Positions 1-6,560 are shown, counted from the stretch's first letter. The stretch is 15,491 nt of DNA from CAMBDR01 sp046597185 (GCA_046597185.1 JBKJLF010000794.1:1-15491), one strand, 5' to 3'. The notes: generated from the letters alone by a model not told the origin. Made by a program: numbers and translations.

Positions 1-257
1 GTCCGCCACACAACTGGAGAGCTGGTTGGCACCCAATCTGGGATAATTCAGACAAATTCCCCATCTTTGGCCTGGATTGATGCGTCCGCTTTGCATCGTA
101 GTTGGAAAATTCCGACAAGCGGACGCTGACAAGCCTGATTCCATTTATTGCCGAGCATTTACCTGATCGGCACTGATATACTATGATCAACCAGTATGAT
201 CACCCCTAGACCCGCCTGTGTGTTCAAACCAAGCCCTGCCCTGAAAAGGAATGCATT
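1..257. other. Left-edge region without an assignable gene
   Basis: No gene can be assigned here. All three plus-strand frames are open at position 1 and stop at about 46, 80 and 129, so the tail of an upstream gene may be present, but none of the short translations is recognisable. A minus-strand ATG at 62-64 could begin a frame leaving the window. The stretch contains a perfect 10-bp inverted repeat (82-91/117-126), a 6-bp inverted repeat (149-154/167-172) and two imperfect 13-bp direct copies containing TATGATCA near 180-207. A TATACT at 177-182 could be a -10 box for the next gene, but no convincing -35 sits at the right distance. Confidence 0.4.
82..126. repeat. Perfect 10-bp inverted repeat (hairpin)
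   Basis: GCGTCCGCTT at 82-91 is the exact reverse complement of AAGCGGACGC at 117-126, with a 25-nt loop. It is a GC-rich stem but no T-tract follows on either strand, so it is not a typical intrinsic terminator. It may be a transcript-end hairpin of the gene upstream of the window, or a small repeat element. Confidence 0.6.
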
Positions 258-794
258 ATGTATCAAGAAATCTTAAATTTTTGGTTTGAAGAAACGAAAC
301 CAAACCAATGGTGGAAGAAAGATAAATCATTTGACCAAATCATTACTGAGCGCATTAGCGACATTCATGCCTTGGCAGCGCGTTGCGAATTGTTTGACTG
401 GCGTGAAAAAGCGCATGGGCGATTGGCAGAAATACTGATCCTGGATCAATTCTCACGCAATATGTTTCGCGATACGGCACGCGCCTTCGCCTATGACAAC
501 CTGGCCTTGGCGCTGGCACAGGAAGCCGTCGCGGCGGGGGCCGATTTGCTGCTGACGCCAATTGAGCGCAGCTTTTTATACATGCCCTATATGCATAGCG
601 AATCGCTCAAAGTCCATGCCATTGCAACCGAATTATTCGATGAAAACGAATTGCCAAACAATATCGATTTCGAACTCAAACACCGCAAGGTGATTGAACA
701 ATTTGGCCGCTACCCGCATCGCAATGCGGCCTTGGGGCGCGAATCGACGCCGGAAGAAGTGGAATTTTTGAAGCAACCCGCTTCGCGCTTTTAA
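258..794 (+). CDS. DUF924 family protein
   Basis: This is a 178-residue, mostly helical, soluble protein. The opening (EILNFWFEE), a central block with ILDQFSRNMFRDT around residues 58-70, the FLYMPYMHSE block around 106-115, and the closing FGRYPHRNAALGRESTPEEVEFL are the features I associate with the DUF924 (YP_926445-like, TPR-like) family. Members are usually 170-200 residues, so it appears full length. No biochemical role is established for the family and none is inferred. The ATG at 258 follows an AAAGGA Shine-Dalgarno at a proper distance. It appears monocistronic, with the broken gene at 867 starting about 70 bp later on the same strand. Confidence 0.85.
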   Translation: MYQEILNFWFEETKPNQWWKKDKSFDQIITERISDIHALAARCELFDWREKAHGRLAEILILDQFSRNMFRDTARAFAYDNLALALAQEAVAAGADLLLTPIERSFLYMPYMHSESLKVHAIATELFDENELPNNIDFELKHRKVIEQFGRYPHRNAALGRESTPEEVEFLKQPASRF

Positions 795-866
795 GCTATA
801 CGACGCGCAATCCGTAATACGCCTGACCGATTCGCGCAACACCAGGTTTAATCCAGGGACTTCATC

Positions 867-1238
867 ATGGCCAGCAAAGGCACTGCTTTGCATGTAAAAC
901 TTGGCCGCATGCGCCCTGCTCGGCACGACCCTGTTGATACTGATTTTATTGAAGGCAAATTTGGGCCAGTGCAGCTCAACCCCGGTGATTTATTCCACCT
1001 TGGGGGCAGTGGTGGTGGTAATTGCGTATGATATGCCAAGTGGTTCTTTCCACGCCACTGGCATGCGCGACTGTGGCGCTTTGAGCATATTTACAAAATA
1101 TTGTCAGCCTTGTTTGGTATGGCCTCTGCGGGCATTGGCAATATCTTTCACACCACCGTAGCGCAATTATTACCTTCCGCAATCGGCACTTTGGTGATTG
1201 CCTGGTTCTTTTGGCGCGAATTTCAGCAGCGAAAATAA
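867..1238 (+). pseudogene. Frameshifted small membrane protein gene
   Basis: The ATG at 867 follows AGGGA and opens MASKGTALHVK. Around 895-900 the coding sense moves one frame on, giving AACALLGTTLLILILLKANLG and STLGAVVVVIAYD, two convincing membrane segments that meet no stop before 1030. Around 1029-1034 it returns to the first frame, giving AKWFFPRHWHARLW and later GIGNIFHTTVAQLL and a hydrophobic IGTLVIAWFFW end, stopping at 1236-1238. Read straight from 867, the frame stops at TGA 1029-1031. The two shifts cancel, so the intact ancestor would be about 123 residues with three or four membrane segments. It may be a true pseudogene or contain two sequencing indels. I do not recognise the family, and no function is proposed. 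Confidence 0.6.
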
Positions 1239-1287
1239 GCCGGTACAGTCGATCTTCAAATTCTGTGTCGATTAACACATTTTTCGC

Positions 1288-1317
1288 TTGACAGCCGGAT
1301 TGGGGCTGTGTCATAAT
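1288..1317 (+). promoter_or_regulatory. Sigma70 promoter of the 31-codon peptide gene
   Basis: A perfect TTGACA (1288-1293) is followed after 18 bp by CATAAT (1312-1317, one mismatch to TATAAT). Predicted transcription starts near 1324, giving a leader of about 70 nt before the ATG at 1393. Confidence 0.75.
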
Positions 1318-1392
1318 TCATTTCAGTCACGTCACTACATATTTAACCCGATGTGCGGAACCATCCACTTAACCACTTTACAGGAGCATCTC

Positions 1393-1488
1393 ATGCAAGA
1401 AACACTGGTCGAATTATTGCAAGAAGAAATCATTGAAGTTGCAGGCGGTGCGGGCGAATTGCGCTTACCGTCGATCCTCTGCTTTTAA
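1393..1488 (+). CDS. 31-aa double-glycine-leader peptide (bacteriocin/pheromone-like precursor)
   Basis: The product is MQETLVELLQEEIIEVAGG followed by AGELRLPSILCF. Taking cleavage after Gly19, the leader has L at -12, E at -8, I at -7, V at -4 and GG at -2/-1, which matches the double-glycine leader consensus of peptides exported by C39-peptidase ABC transporters. The predicted mature part is only 12 residues, with a penultimate Cys. The start is supported by AGGAG at 1382-1386, six bases before the ATG. A near-consensus promoter lies upstream and a hairpin terminator begins about 20 bp after the stop, so this is a complete independent transcription unit. A TTG-started extension upstream in the same frame would begin inside the -35 box and is rejected. 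No transporter or modification enzyme is in view. The peptide nature is well supported by signals; bacteriocin or signalling function is inference. Confidence 0.65.
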   Translation: MQETLVELLQEEIIEVAGGAGELRLPSILCF

Positions 1489-1506
1489 GTAGCGGGCAGT
1501 ACCATC

Positions 1507-1536
1507 AAAAAAAGGCGGTGCGAGCCGCCTTTTTTT
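1507..1536. terminator. Bidirectional intrinsic terminator
   Basis: An A7 run (1507-1513), a GGCGG/CCGCC stem (1514-1518/1525-1529, loop of 6) and a T7 run (1530-1536) form a terminator that works on both strands. It lies between the plus-strand peptide gene and the end of the minus-strand Uma2 gene and probably serves both. Confidence 0.85.
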
Positions 1537-1570
1537 GTTTACCGCCCGGCCAAATGCATTCGCACGCCAC

Positions 1571-2062
1571 TCACACCGTGACTTGGCAACCGCATTCCAG
1601 CGCAATCACGACCGGTGAAACTTGCCGCGTGGTACGATCCTTACGCACATGCAGCACCAACAGGGTGAGCGGATCGAACACAATCACATCTTTCACGCCT
1701 TGCGACAGATAAAAAGGCGGCCCAATTTCCAGATCCTTGGCTTCAAAACCCCGACTTACCACTTCGATCACCGCTTCGGGTATCATGGTTAAGGCCGAAT
1801 CTTGCTCATCTTCGTTGGGTTCTTTGCATAAAATCGAAATATCAGGCCGTTTTAAACCATTGGGGAACTGGATATACACATCGACGGCGTGGATGCACTC
1901 ACACACACCCTCGCCTGCGCACTTGGTAATCCCTTGCACGATGCGCCCGATATGCTTTTGGTGCCGATAAACTGGCTGTGCTTCCCAAAGCGGCAGACCA
2001 TTGACAATTTCAAGGCGAATTCCCAGTTCGCTGGCTTGATGCAGGATGGGTGACAGGCTCAT
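1571..2062 (-). CDS. Uma2 family (DUF820) endonuclease-fold protein
   Basis: The protein has 163 residues from the ATG at 2062, chosen because AAAGGTGG lies nine bases upstream; longer frames to 2191 lack such a site. The Uma2/DUF820 pattern is clear: a DVYIQF strand, RPDISILC, then EAVIEVVSRGFEAKDLE, an FYLSQGVKDVIVFDP block and a short beta-rich end. The family has a restriction-endonuclease-like PD-(D/E)xK fold, but its biological role is largely unknown. Usual members read D-x3-K-x3-Y in the helix after EVxS; here the stretch is DLEIGPPFY, with Gly where Lys is normally found, so catalysis may be lost. It stands alone, convergent with the peptide gene and sharing its terminator. Confidence 0.8.
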   Translation of the reverse strand: MSLSPILHQASELGIRLEIVNGLPLWEAQPVYRHQKHIGRIVQGITKCAGEGVCECIHAVDVYIQFPNGLKRPDISILCKEPNEDEQDSALTMIPEAVIEVVSRGFEAKDLEIGPPFYLSQGVKDVIVFDPLTLLVLHVRKDRTTRQVSPVVIALECGCQVTV

Positions 2063-2237
2063 GATGTTATTCCACCTTTCATTTTGCGATTTGGCATATT
2101 GATAGGTCATTGTACCGCAGATTACCGCCCGCTCATTCCTGCGCAGAATCGGCCTCTGGCTGAAATACCCGTGTTCCCGCACACCGCCCATGTCGTTTTA
2201 CTGCTGTTGCGCATGCATTACTTTGTGTTGATACGGC

Positions 2238-2266
2238 TTGAACCACAGGGATAATGACCGTATAAT
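2238..2266 (+). promoter_or_regulatory. Promoter of the DUF1778-GNAT operon, with overlapping inverted repeat
   Basis: TTGAAC (2238-2243), a 17-bp spacer and a perfect TATAAT (2261-2266) lie about 45 bp before the antitoxin start. An inverted repeat ATACGG (2231-2236)/CCGTAT (2258-2263) brackets the -35 and overlaps the -10, a plausible operator for the autoregulating antitoxin. The promoter is strongly supported; the operator is a suggestion. Confidence 0.7.
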
Positions 2267-2311
2267 TCCATTCAAATTAATCTCAAAAGACGCATTACCC
2301 AATACGAAAAA

Positions 2312-2596
2312 ATGCCACTCCTACCATTAAAACAAACCCGAATGGAATTCAAAACCACCGAAGAAGTCAAAAGCCTCCTAACCCAGGCGGCTACCTTGGC
2401 TGGCGTAAGCCTTACCACGTTTGTGATTGATTGCGTGGCTGAGCATGCGCGAGCCATTATCGCTGAAAATACGCAGTTGCAACTCTCGGCCAACGGGCAG
2501 GCGCGCTTTCTCGCCATCCGCAATAATCCGGCCCCTGCCACCGACGCACTGCGCGAGTTGATGGCCTTGCCTGCATTGGAATTGGCCGAACAATGA
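2312..2596 (+). CDS. DUF1778 antitoxin (TacA/AtaR-like)
   Basis: This 94-residue protein matches the DUF1778 antitoxins that pair with GNAT toxins. It has an N-terminal ribbon-helix-helix (RMEFKTTEEVKSLL, then AATLAGVSLTTFVIDCVAEHA, about residues 10-48) that in the family binds the operon promoter as a dimer. A disordered-to-helical C-terminus with the typical QLSANGQARFLA and LRELMALP elements wraps and inactivates the acetyltransferase. The start at 2312 has only a weak A-rich Shine-Dalgarno, but family proteins have a similar 10-residue lead before the first strand. Its stop overlaps the toxin start as ATGA, so the two are translationally coupled, and the promoter at 2238-2266 drives both. 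TacA, AtaR or KacA naming cannot be decided by eye. Confidence 0.88.
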   Translation: MPLLPLKQTRMEFKTTEEVKSLLTQAATLAGVSLTTFVIDCVAEHARAIIAENTQLQLSANGQARFLAIRNNPAPATDALRELMALPALELAEQ

Positions 2597-3123
2597 ACAT
2601 CATTCTTTCGCGCTATAAAGCAGGCAAGGCCTATCCGGGGCAAAAAAGGTTTAACTGCGGCAACAAGGCAATCAACAGGTTTGTGATTGCCACCCTGGAA
2701 AAACACGTCGCCAGGAATTTGAGTGCCGCCTTTGTGCTGCAAGACGCCGACAATGCAGATCGTTTTATTGGTTTTTATACCTGGATAATGTCATCCATTG
2801 CCGCAGAGGATTTGCACGACTTGGGCCACGACGCCCCACCCGGTGGCGTACCCTGCATGCGACTGGTCATGCTCGGCATTGATTCGGCGTATCAGGGCTA
2901 CCAACTGGGACGGCAGTTATTACAACATGCAATCACTTATATGATTCAGGCGGAAAAACAGGTGGGCGTACTGGGGCTTTACCTGCACGCAGATCCCAAG
3001 ACGGTGAATTTTTATCTCCAACATGGCTTTGGTTTGCTGGAAGCGCGGCAAGACCCGAATCCGACGCCGATGTTTTTACATATCCATACGGCCCGTGTTG
3101 CACTTGCAGCGCAACCTGATTAA
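2593..3123 (+). CDS. GNAT acetyltransferase toxin (TacT/AtaT-like)
   Basis: This 176-residue protein is a GCN5-related N-acetyltransferase. Toxins of this family acetylate the amino group of aminoacyl-tRNA and block translation. Visible features are the N-terminal strand and FNCGNKAINRFV helix typical of these toxins (residues 20-31), the RLVMLGID strand (90-97), the acetyl-CoA loop at 101-107, and VNFYLQHGFGLL (138-149), in which Tyr141 corresponds to the catalytic tyrosine. The loop reads QGYQLGR rather than the usual Q-G-x-G-L-G, so the first motif glycine is Gln104. The toxin may be weakened or bind the cofactor differently. It forms an operon with the DUF1778 antitoxin (4-bp overlap), the standard order for this module. 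Length is normal for the family. Confidence 0.88.
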   Translation: MNIILSRYKAGKAYPGQKRFNCGNKAINRFVIATLEKHVARNLSAAFVLQDADNADRFIGFYTWIMSSIAAEDLHDLGHDAPPGGVPCMRLVMLGIDSAYQGYQLGRQLLQHAITYMIQAEKQVGVLGLYLHADPKTVNFYLQHGFGLLEARQDPNPTPMFLHIHTARVALAAQPD

Positions 3124-3211
3124 ACAGGGTTGATTATGATTGCACGCGCTATTTACGGTAGAATTGTCACAGCCAATTTACAGCAAAGCAACCACTTGAC
3201 AAAGTCAGATC

Positions 3212-3550
3212 ATGAATCCAAACCGCCAGTTCGCACAAATGCAGGCGCGGCAAGACCAAGCCGCCATCAATGAGCGCAGGCGCATAAAACACTTGCCTGT
3301 AGCCAAGGCTTTGCGCAACCCTAATTTGGCACCTGACGTTATCACTGCAGCAAAGCGGCAAATTGAATTATGGCGCAGCCAACACTTATGCAGCCAAGAC
3401 TATATTACCGCGTGGGAAGCGTTGCTGACAGACCCTTTACTGGCGGCGAAACTGCTTGAAGAGCATTCGCTCAATGCGATTCAAATGCGCCAGAACTCAC
3501 CCTTTGTTGCGACGATTCGGCAGTTTCAGGTGCTAAGCGATGCAGCGTAA
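3212..3550 (+). CDS. Hypothetical 112-aa protein
   Basis: I do not recognise this protein. It is hydrophilic and predicted mainly helical, with a basic N-terminal half (ARQDQAAINERRRIKHLPVAKAL) and a C-terminal half containing SQDYITAWEALL and IQMRQNSPFVATI. It has no signal peptide or membrane segment. The ATG at 3212 lacks a clear Shine-Dalgarno; a TAGAAT at 3159-3164 is a possible -10 without a well-spaced -35. It starts 88 bp after the GNAT toxin, outside that operon's coupling but perhaps still read through. Length and composition would fit a small accessory or antitoxin-like protein, but nothing in the sequence proves this. Coding potential is supported by the uninterrupted 113 codons and protein-like composition. 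Confidence 0.6.
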   Translation: MNPNRQFAQMQARQDQAAINERRRIKHLPVAKALRNPNLAPDVITAAKRQIELWRSQHLCSQDYITAWEALLTDPLLAAKLLEEHSLNAIQMRQNSPFVATIRQFQVLSDAA

Positions 3551-3573
3551 GCAAATGTATAGCCCGAATCCGC

Positions 3574-3693
3574 TTGGTACTGATTGCCGTCATCGTCCTA
3601 TGGGGTGAAGCCATGGCATTGGGATTTTTACATGCGCGTTACCCGCAGGTGGTAGAACACTTTGTTTTACCTGCCCTTTTGCAGTATTTATGA
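3574..3693 (+). CDS. Possible 39-aa membrane peptide or gene remnant
   Basis: From a TTG at 3574 the frame reads one hydrophobic helix (LVLIAVIVLWGEAMALGFL) followed by HARYPQVVEHFVLPALLQYL and a TGA at 3691-3693. The frame is also open upstream into the end of the preceding gene. There is no good Shine-Dalgarno and only a non-ATG start, or an internal ATG at 3613 that would cut the helix in two. It could be a small membrane protein overlapping or following the 3212 gene, or a remnant of a larger gene. Confidence 0.3.
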   Translation: MVLIAVIVLWGEAMALGFLHARYPQVVEHFVLPALLQYL

Positions 3694-3696
3694 ACG

Positions 3697-3710
3697 AAAT
3701 CAAACCCCAA
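3697..3710. repeat. 14-bp direct repeat, copy 1
   Basis: AAATCAAACCCCAA occurs here and again at 3927-3940, where it is part of the last codons of clpB. The two copies bracket the small minus-strand ORF at 3715-3906. Confidence 0.75.
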
Positions 3711-3714
3711 AAAA

Positions 3715-3906
3715 TTAATTCCCATTCCCCGCCGCACGCTGCCGCCGCTCCGCTCTCGACGCCTTCACCTCGGCATTGATTTCTTCCATTGACATCGGCT
3801 CCACCCCGGCAGCCGCCAAATCATCGGCCACCGTTAGCAAACTATCAGCCGCCTGCGCCGCTCGCGCGGTCGCATCGGCCTTTTCATTTTCCAACTTCAT
3901 CTTCAT
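3715..3906 (-). CDS. Small hypothetical protein with antitoxin-like C-terminus
   Basis: From the ATG at 3906 this gives 63 residues (an ATG two codons later, at 3900, is equally possible; the Shine-Dalgarno is weak, GGGA just inside the end of clpB). The protein is highly charged and helical: KADATARAAQAADSLL, then VADDLAAAGVEPMSMEEI, then NAEVKASRAERRQRAAG. The final EINAEVKASRAERR resembles the C-terminal tails of several type II antitoxins, but there is no recognisable DNA-binding domain and no toxin beside it on this strand. It begins 13 bp after the clpB stop and lies between two 14-bp direct repeats, so it may be co-transcribed with clpB or have arrived as a small insertion. Function unknown. 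Confidence 0.5.
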   Translation of the reverse strand: MKMKLENEKADATARAAQAADSLLTVADDLAAAGVEPMSMEEINAEVKASRAERRQRAAGNGN

Positions 3907-3919
3907 TGCCAACGTCCCA

Positions 3920-6511
3920 TCACCCCAAATCAAACCCCAACACCCCATGATGCGCATCGACCTTGATGATATCTTTCGGCCCAAACTTGCCCGATAAAAT
4001 CAGCTTCGACAAAGGGCTTTCGATCATCTGCTGCACCGCCCGTTTCAAAGGCCGCGCCCCATACACCGGATCGTAACCCGCTTCGGCCACCAATTGCAAA
4101 GCCTCAGGCGTGATGAAGAAGCCCATTTCCATCTTGCCCAGACGATGCGCCAAAATATCGAGCTGAATCTTGGCAATCGCACCGATATTCTTTTCATCCA
4201 GACTGTGAAACACCACAATTTCATCAATCCGGTTGATGAATTCTGGCCGGAAATGATTGCGCACCTCCGCCATCACCGACAATTTAACCAAAGCCGGGTC
4301 GCTGCCTTCCATAGCCTGGATTTTGTGCGAACCCAAGTTGGATGTCATCACAATCACCGTGTTTTTAAAGTCCACGGTGCGCCCCTGGCCATCGGTCATG
4401 CGGCCATCGTCCAAGGCTTGCAACAGCACATTGAACACGTCATGATGCGCTTTTTCGACTTCATCAAACAAAATTACGCTATACGGTTTGCGCCGCACCG
4501 CTTCGGTCAGGTAACCGCCTTCGTCGTAACCCACATAACCCGGCGGCGCGCCGATCAAACGGGCTACCGAATGTTTTTCCATAAATTCGCTCATGTCGAT
4601 GCGAATCATGGCATCTTCACTATCAAACAAAAAGCCGGCCAAGGCTTTGCACAACTCGGTTTTACCCACCCCAGTTGGCCCCAAAAACATGAAGGAACCA
4701 TAGGGCCGATTCGGGTCGCTCAAGCCGGCGCGCGAGCGGCGGATGGCGTCGGCCACGGCCACAATCGCTTCATTCTGGCCCACCACGCGTTGATGCAGTT
4801 TTTCTTCGATATGCAGCAGTTTGTCGCGCTCGCCCTGCATCATGCGCGAGACCGGAATGCCGGTCGCACGCGACACCACTTCGGCGATTTCTTCCGCTCC
4901 CACCTGGGTGCGCAACAGCTTGGGTTTGCTGCCATCGGTTTTTTCCAGCGACACCTTGGTATCGGCTTGCTTTAACTGCGCTTCCAGACCGGGCAACTTG
5001 CCGTATTGCAGTTCCGACACTTTTTGCCAGTCGCTATTGCGCTTGGCTTCTTCCATTTGCAGGCGCACTTGCTCGATTTCTTCTTTGATATGGGTACTGC
5101 CCTGCACCACCGCTTTTTCGGCTTTCAGGATTTCTTCAAAGTCGTTATATTCGCGCTGCAATTTGAGGATTTCTTCATCGATCAAACCCAGGCGTCGTTG
5201 CGAGGCTTCGTCTTTTTCCTTTTTCACCGCTTCGCGCTCAATTTTAAGTTGAATTAAACGGCGCTCCAGTTTATCCATCACCTCGGGCTTGGAATCGATT
5301 TCGATTTTGATTTTGGACGCGGCTTCATCGATCAAATCAATCGCTTTGTCGGGCAAGAAACGGTCGGAGATGTAGCGGTGCGACAATTCTGCCGCTGCAA
5401 TAATCGCCGCATCGGTGATTTCTACCTTGTGATGCAGTTCGTATTTGTCTTGCAGTCCGCGCAAAATCGCCACCGTGGCTTCGACGCTGGGTTCATCGAC
5501 CATGATTTTTTGGAAGCGACGTTCCAGCGCAGCGTCTTTTTCAATGTATTTGCGGTATTCGTCCAGCGTGGTGGCCCCCACGCAATGCAATTCGCCACGC
5601 GCCAGCGCTGGTTTCAACATATTGCCCGCATCCATTGCGCCTTCGGCCTTGCCTGCGCCCACCATGGTGTGCATTTCATCGATAAACACAATGGTCTGGC
5701 CTTCATCCTGGGCCAATTCTTTCAGCACCGCTTTCAGGCGTTCTTCAAATTCACCACGATATTTGGCACCGGCCAGCAAGGCCGCCATATCCAGCGACAA
5801 CACGCGCTTGCCTTTCAGCGATTCTGGCACTTCACCATTGACGATGCGCTGGGCCAAGCCTTCCACAATCGCGGTTTTGCCCACGCCCGGTTCACCAATC
5901 AAAACCGGGTTGTTTTTGGTGCGCCGTTGCAGCACTTGAATCGCGCGGCGGATTTCATCATCACGCCCGATCACGGGGTCAAGCTTGCCCATGCGCGCGC
6001 GCTCGGTCAAATCGAGTGTGTATTTTTTCAGCGATTCGCGCTGGCCTTCGGCATCGGCCGAACCCACGCCCGCGCCACCGCGCACCGCATCAATTGCCGC
6101 TTCCAAGGCTTTTTTGCTCAAACCAGCTTCACGCGCCAGCTTGCCAGCTTCCGATTTGTCATCCAGCAAGGCCAGTAAGACCATTTCGCTGGAGATAAAC
6201 TGATCGCCGCGTTGCTGGGCGGCACGGTCGGCCAAATTCAAAATAGCCACCAATTCGCGCCCGACTTGCACATCACCACCATGGCCGCTCACCTTGGGCA
6301 AGCGCTCCAGGGCGGATTTCAAACCATTGGTGAGGGAATTCACATTCACGCCCGCGCGTTGCAACAGCGAGCGCACGCCGCCATCGTCTTGATTCAACAA
6401 CGCCACCAGCAAATGCACTGGATCAATATATTGATTTTCATTTCCGACCGCCTGGCTTTGCGCATCTGCCAATGCCTCTTGCAATTTGGTGGTTAATTTA
6501 TCTTGACGCAT
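3920..6511 (-). CDS. clpB: ATP-dependent disaggregase ClpB (Hsp104 family)
   Basis: The 863-residue product is full length (E. coli ClpB has 857). ClpB is the cytoplasmic hexameric AAA+ machine that, with DnaK/DnaJ/GrpE, pulls polypeptides out of aggregates after heat stress. Visible domains are the N-terminal Clp repeat region (about 1-150), NBD1 with Walker A GEPGVGKT and Walker B IVFIDEMH, and the ClpB-specific coiled-coil M domain (about 400-525) rich in Glu, Lys and Leu. NBD2 follows with GPTGVGKT, the GYVGYDEGG pore loop, VILFDEVEKAH and the sensor-2 GARPLKRAVQ. The start at 6511 is chosen because AAGGAG lies just upstream; an in-frame extension of ten codons is unnecessary. A perfect sigma32 promoter precedes it. 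crcB and moaE lie upstream on the same strand. Confidence 0.98.
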   Translation of the reverse strand: MRQDKLTTKLQEALADAQSQAVGNENQYIDPVHLLVALLNQDDGGVRSLLQRAGVNVNSLTNGLKSALERLPKVSGHGGDVQVGRELVAILNLADRAAQQRGDQFISSEMVLLALLDDKSEAGKLAREAGLSKKALEAAIDAVRGGAGVGSADAEGQRESLKKYTLDLTERARMGKLDPVIGRDDEIRRAIQVLQRRTKNNPVLIGEPGVGKTAIVEGLAQRIVNGEVPESLKGKRVLSLDMAALLAGAKYRGEFEERLKAVLKELAQDEGQTIVFIDEMHTMVGAGKAEGAMDAGNMLKPALARGELHCVGATTLDEYRKYIEKDAALERRFQKIMVDEPSVEATVAILRGLQDKYELHHKVEITDAAIIAAAELSHRYISDRFLPDKAIDLIDEAASKIKIEIDSKPEVMDKLERRLIQLKIEREAVKKEKDEASQRRLGLIDEEILKLQREYNDFEEILKAEKAVVQGSTHIKEEIEQVRLQMEEAKRNSDWQKVSELQYGKLPGLEAQLKQADTKVSLEKTDGSKPKLLRTQVGAEEIAEVVSRATGIPVSRMMQGERDKLLHIEEKLHQRVVGQNEAIVAVADAIRRSRAGLSDPNRPYGSFMFLGPTGVGKTELCKALAGFLFDSEDAMIRIDMSEFMEKHSVARLIGAPPGYVGYDEGGYLTEAVRRKPYSVILFDEVEKAHHDVFNVLLQALDDGRMTDGQGRTVDFKNTVIVMTSNLGSHKIQAMEGSDPALVKLSVMAEVRNHFRPEFINRIDEIVVFHSLDEKNIGAIAKIQLDILAHRLGKMEMGFFITPEALQLVAEAGYDPVYGARPLKRAVQQMIESPLSKLILSGKFGPKDIIKVDAHHGVLGFDLG
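3927..3940. repeat. 14-bp direct repeat, copy 2 (inside the clpB 3' end)
   Basis: This is an exact copy of 3697-3710. On the minus strand it encodes part of the closing GFDLG of ClpB. Confidence 0.75.
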
Positions 6512-6560
6512 CTTATTCTCCTTGGTCTGGGGGTAATGCAACTTACCGAATAGAGCTTAG

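Noticed and set aside
1288..1392. In-frame N-terminal extension of the 31-codon peptide to 66 codons
   Set aside because: It would start inside the -35 box of the promoter, uses TTG, and removes the excellent AGGAG-ATG at 1382-1395 and the leader geometry.
4094..6178. Long plus-strand open frames (for example 4094-4975 and 5378-6178) opposite clpB
   Set aside because: They are His/Phe/Gln-rich antisense shadows of a full-length ClpB with all motifs in place, and have no ribosome-binding sites.
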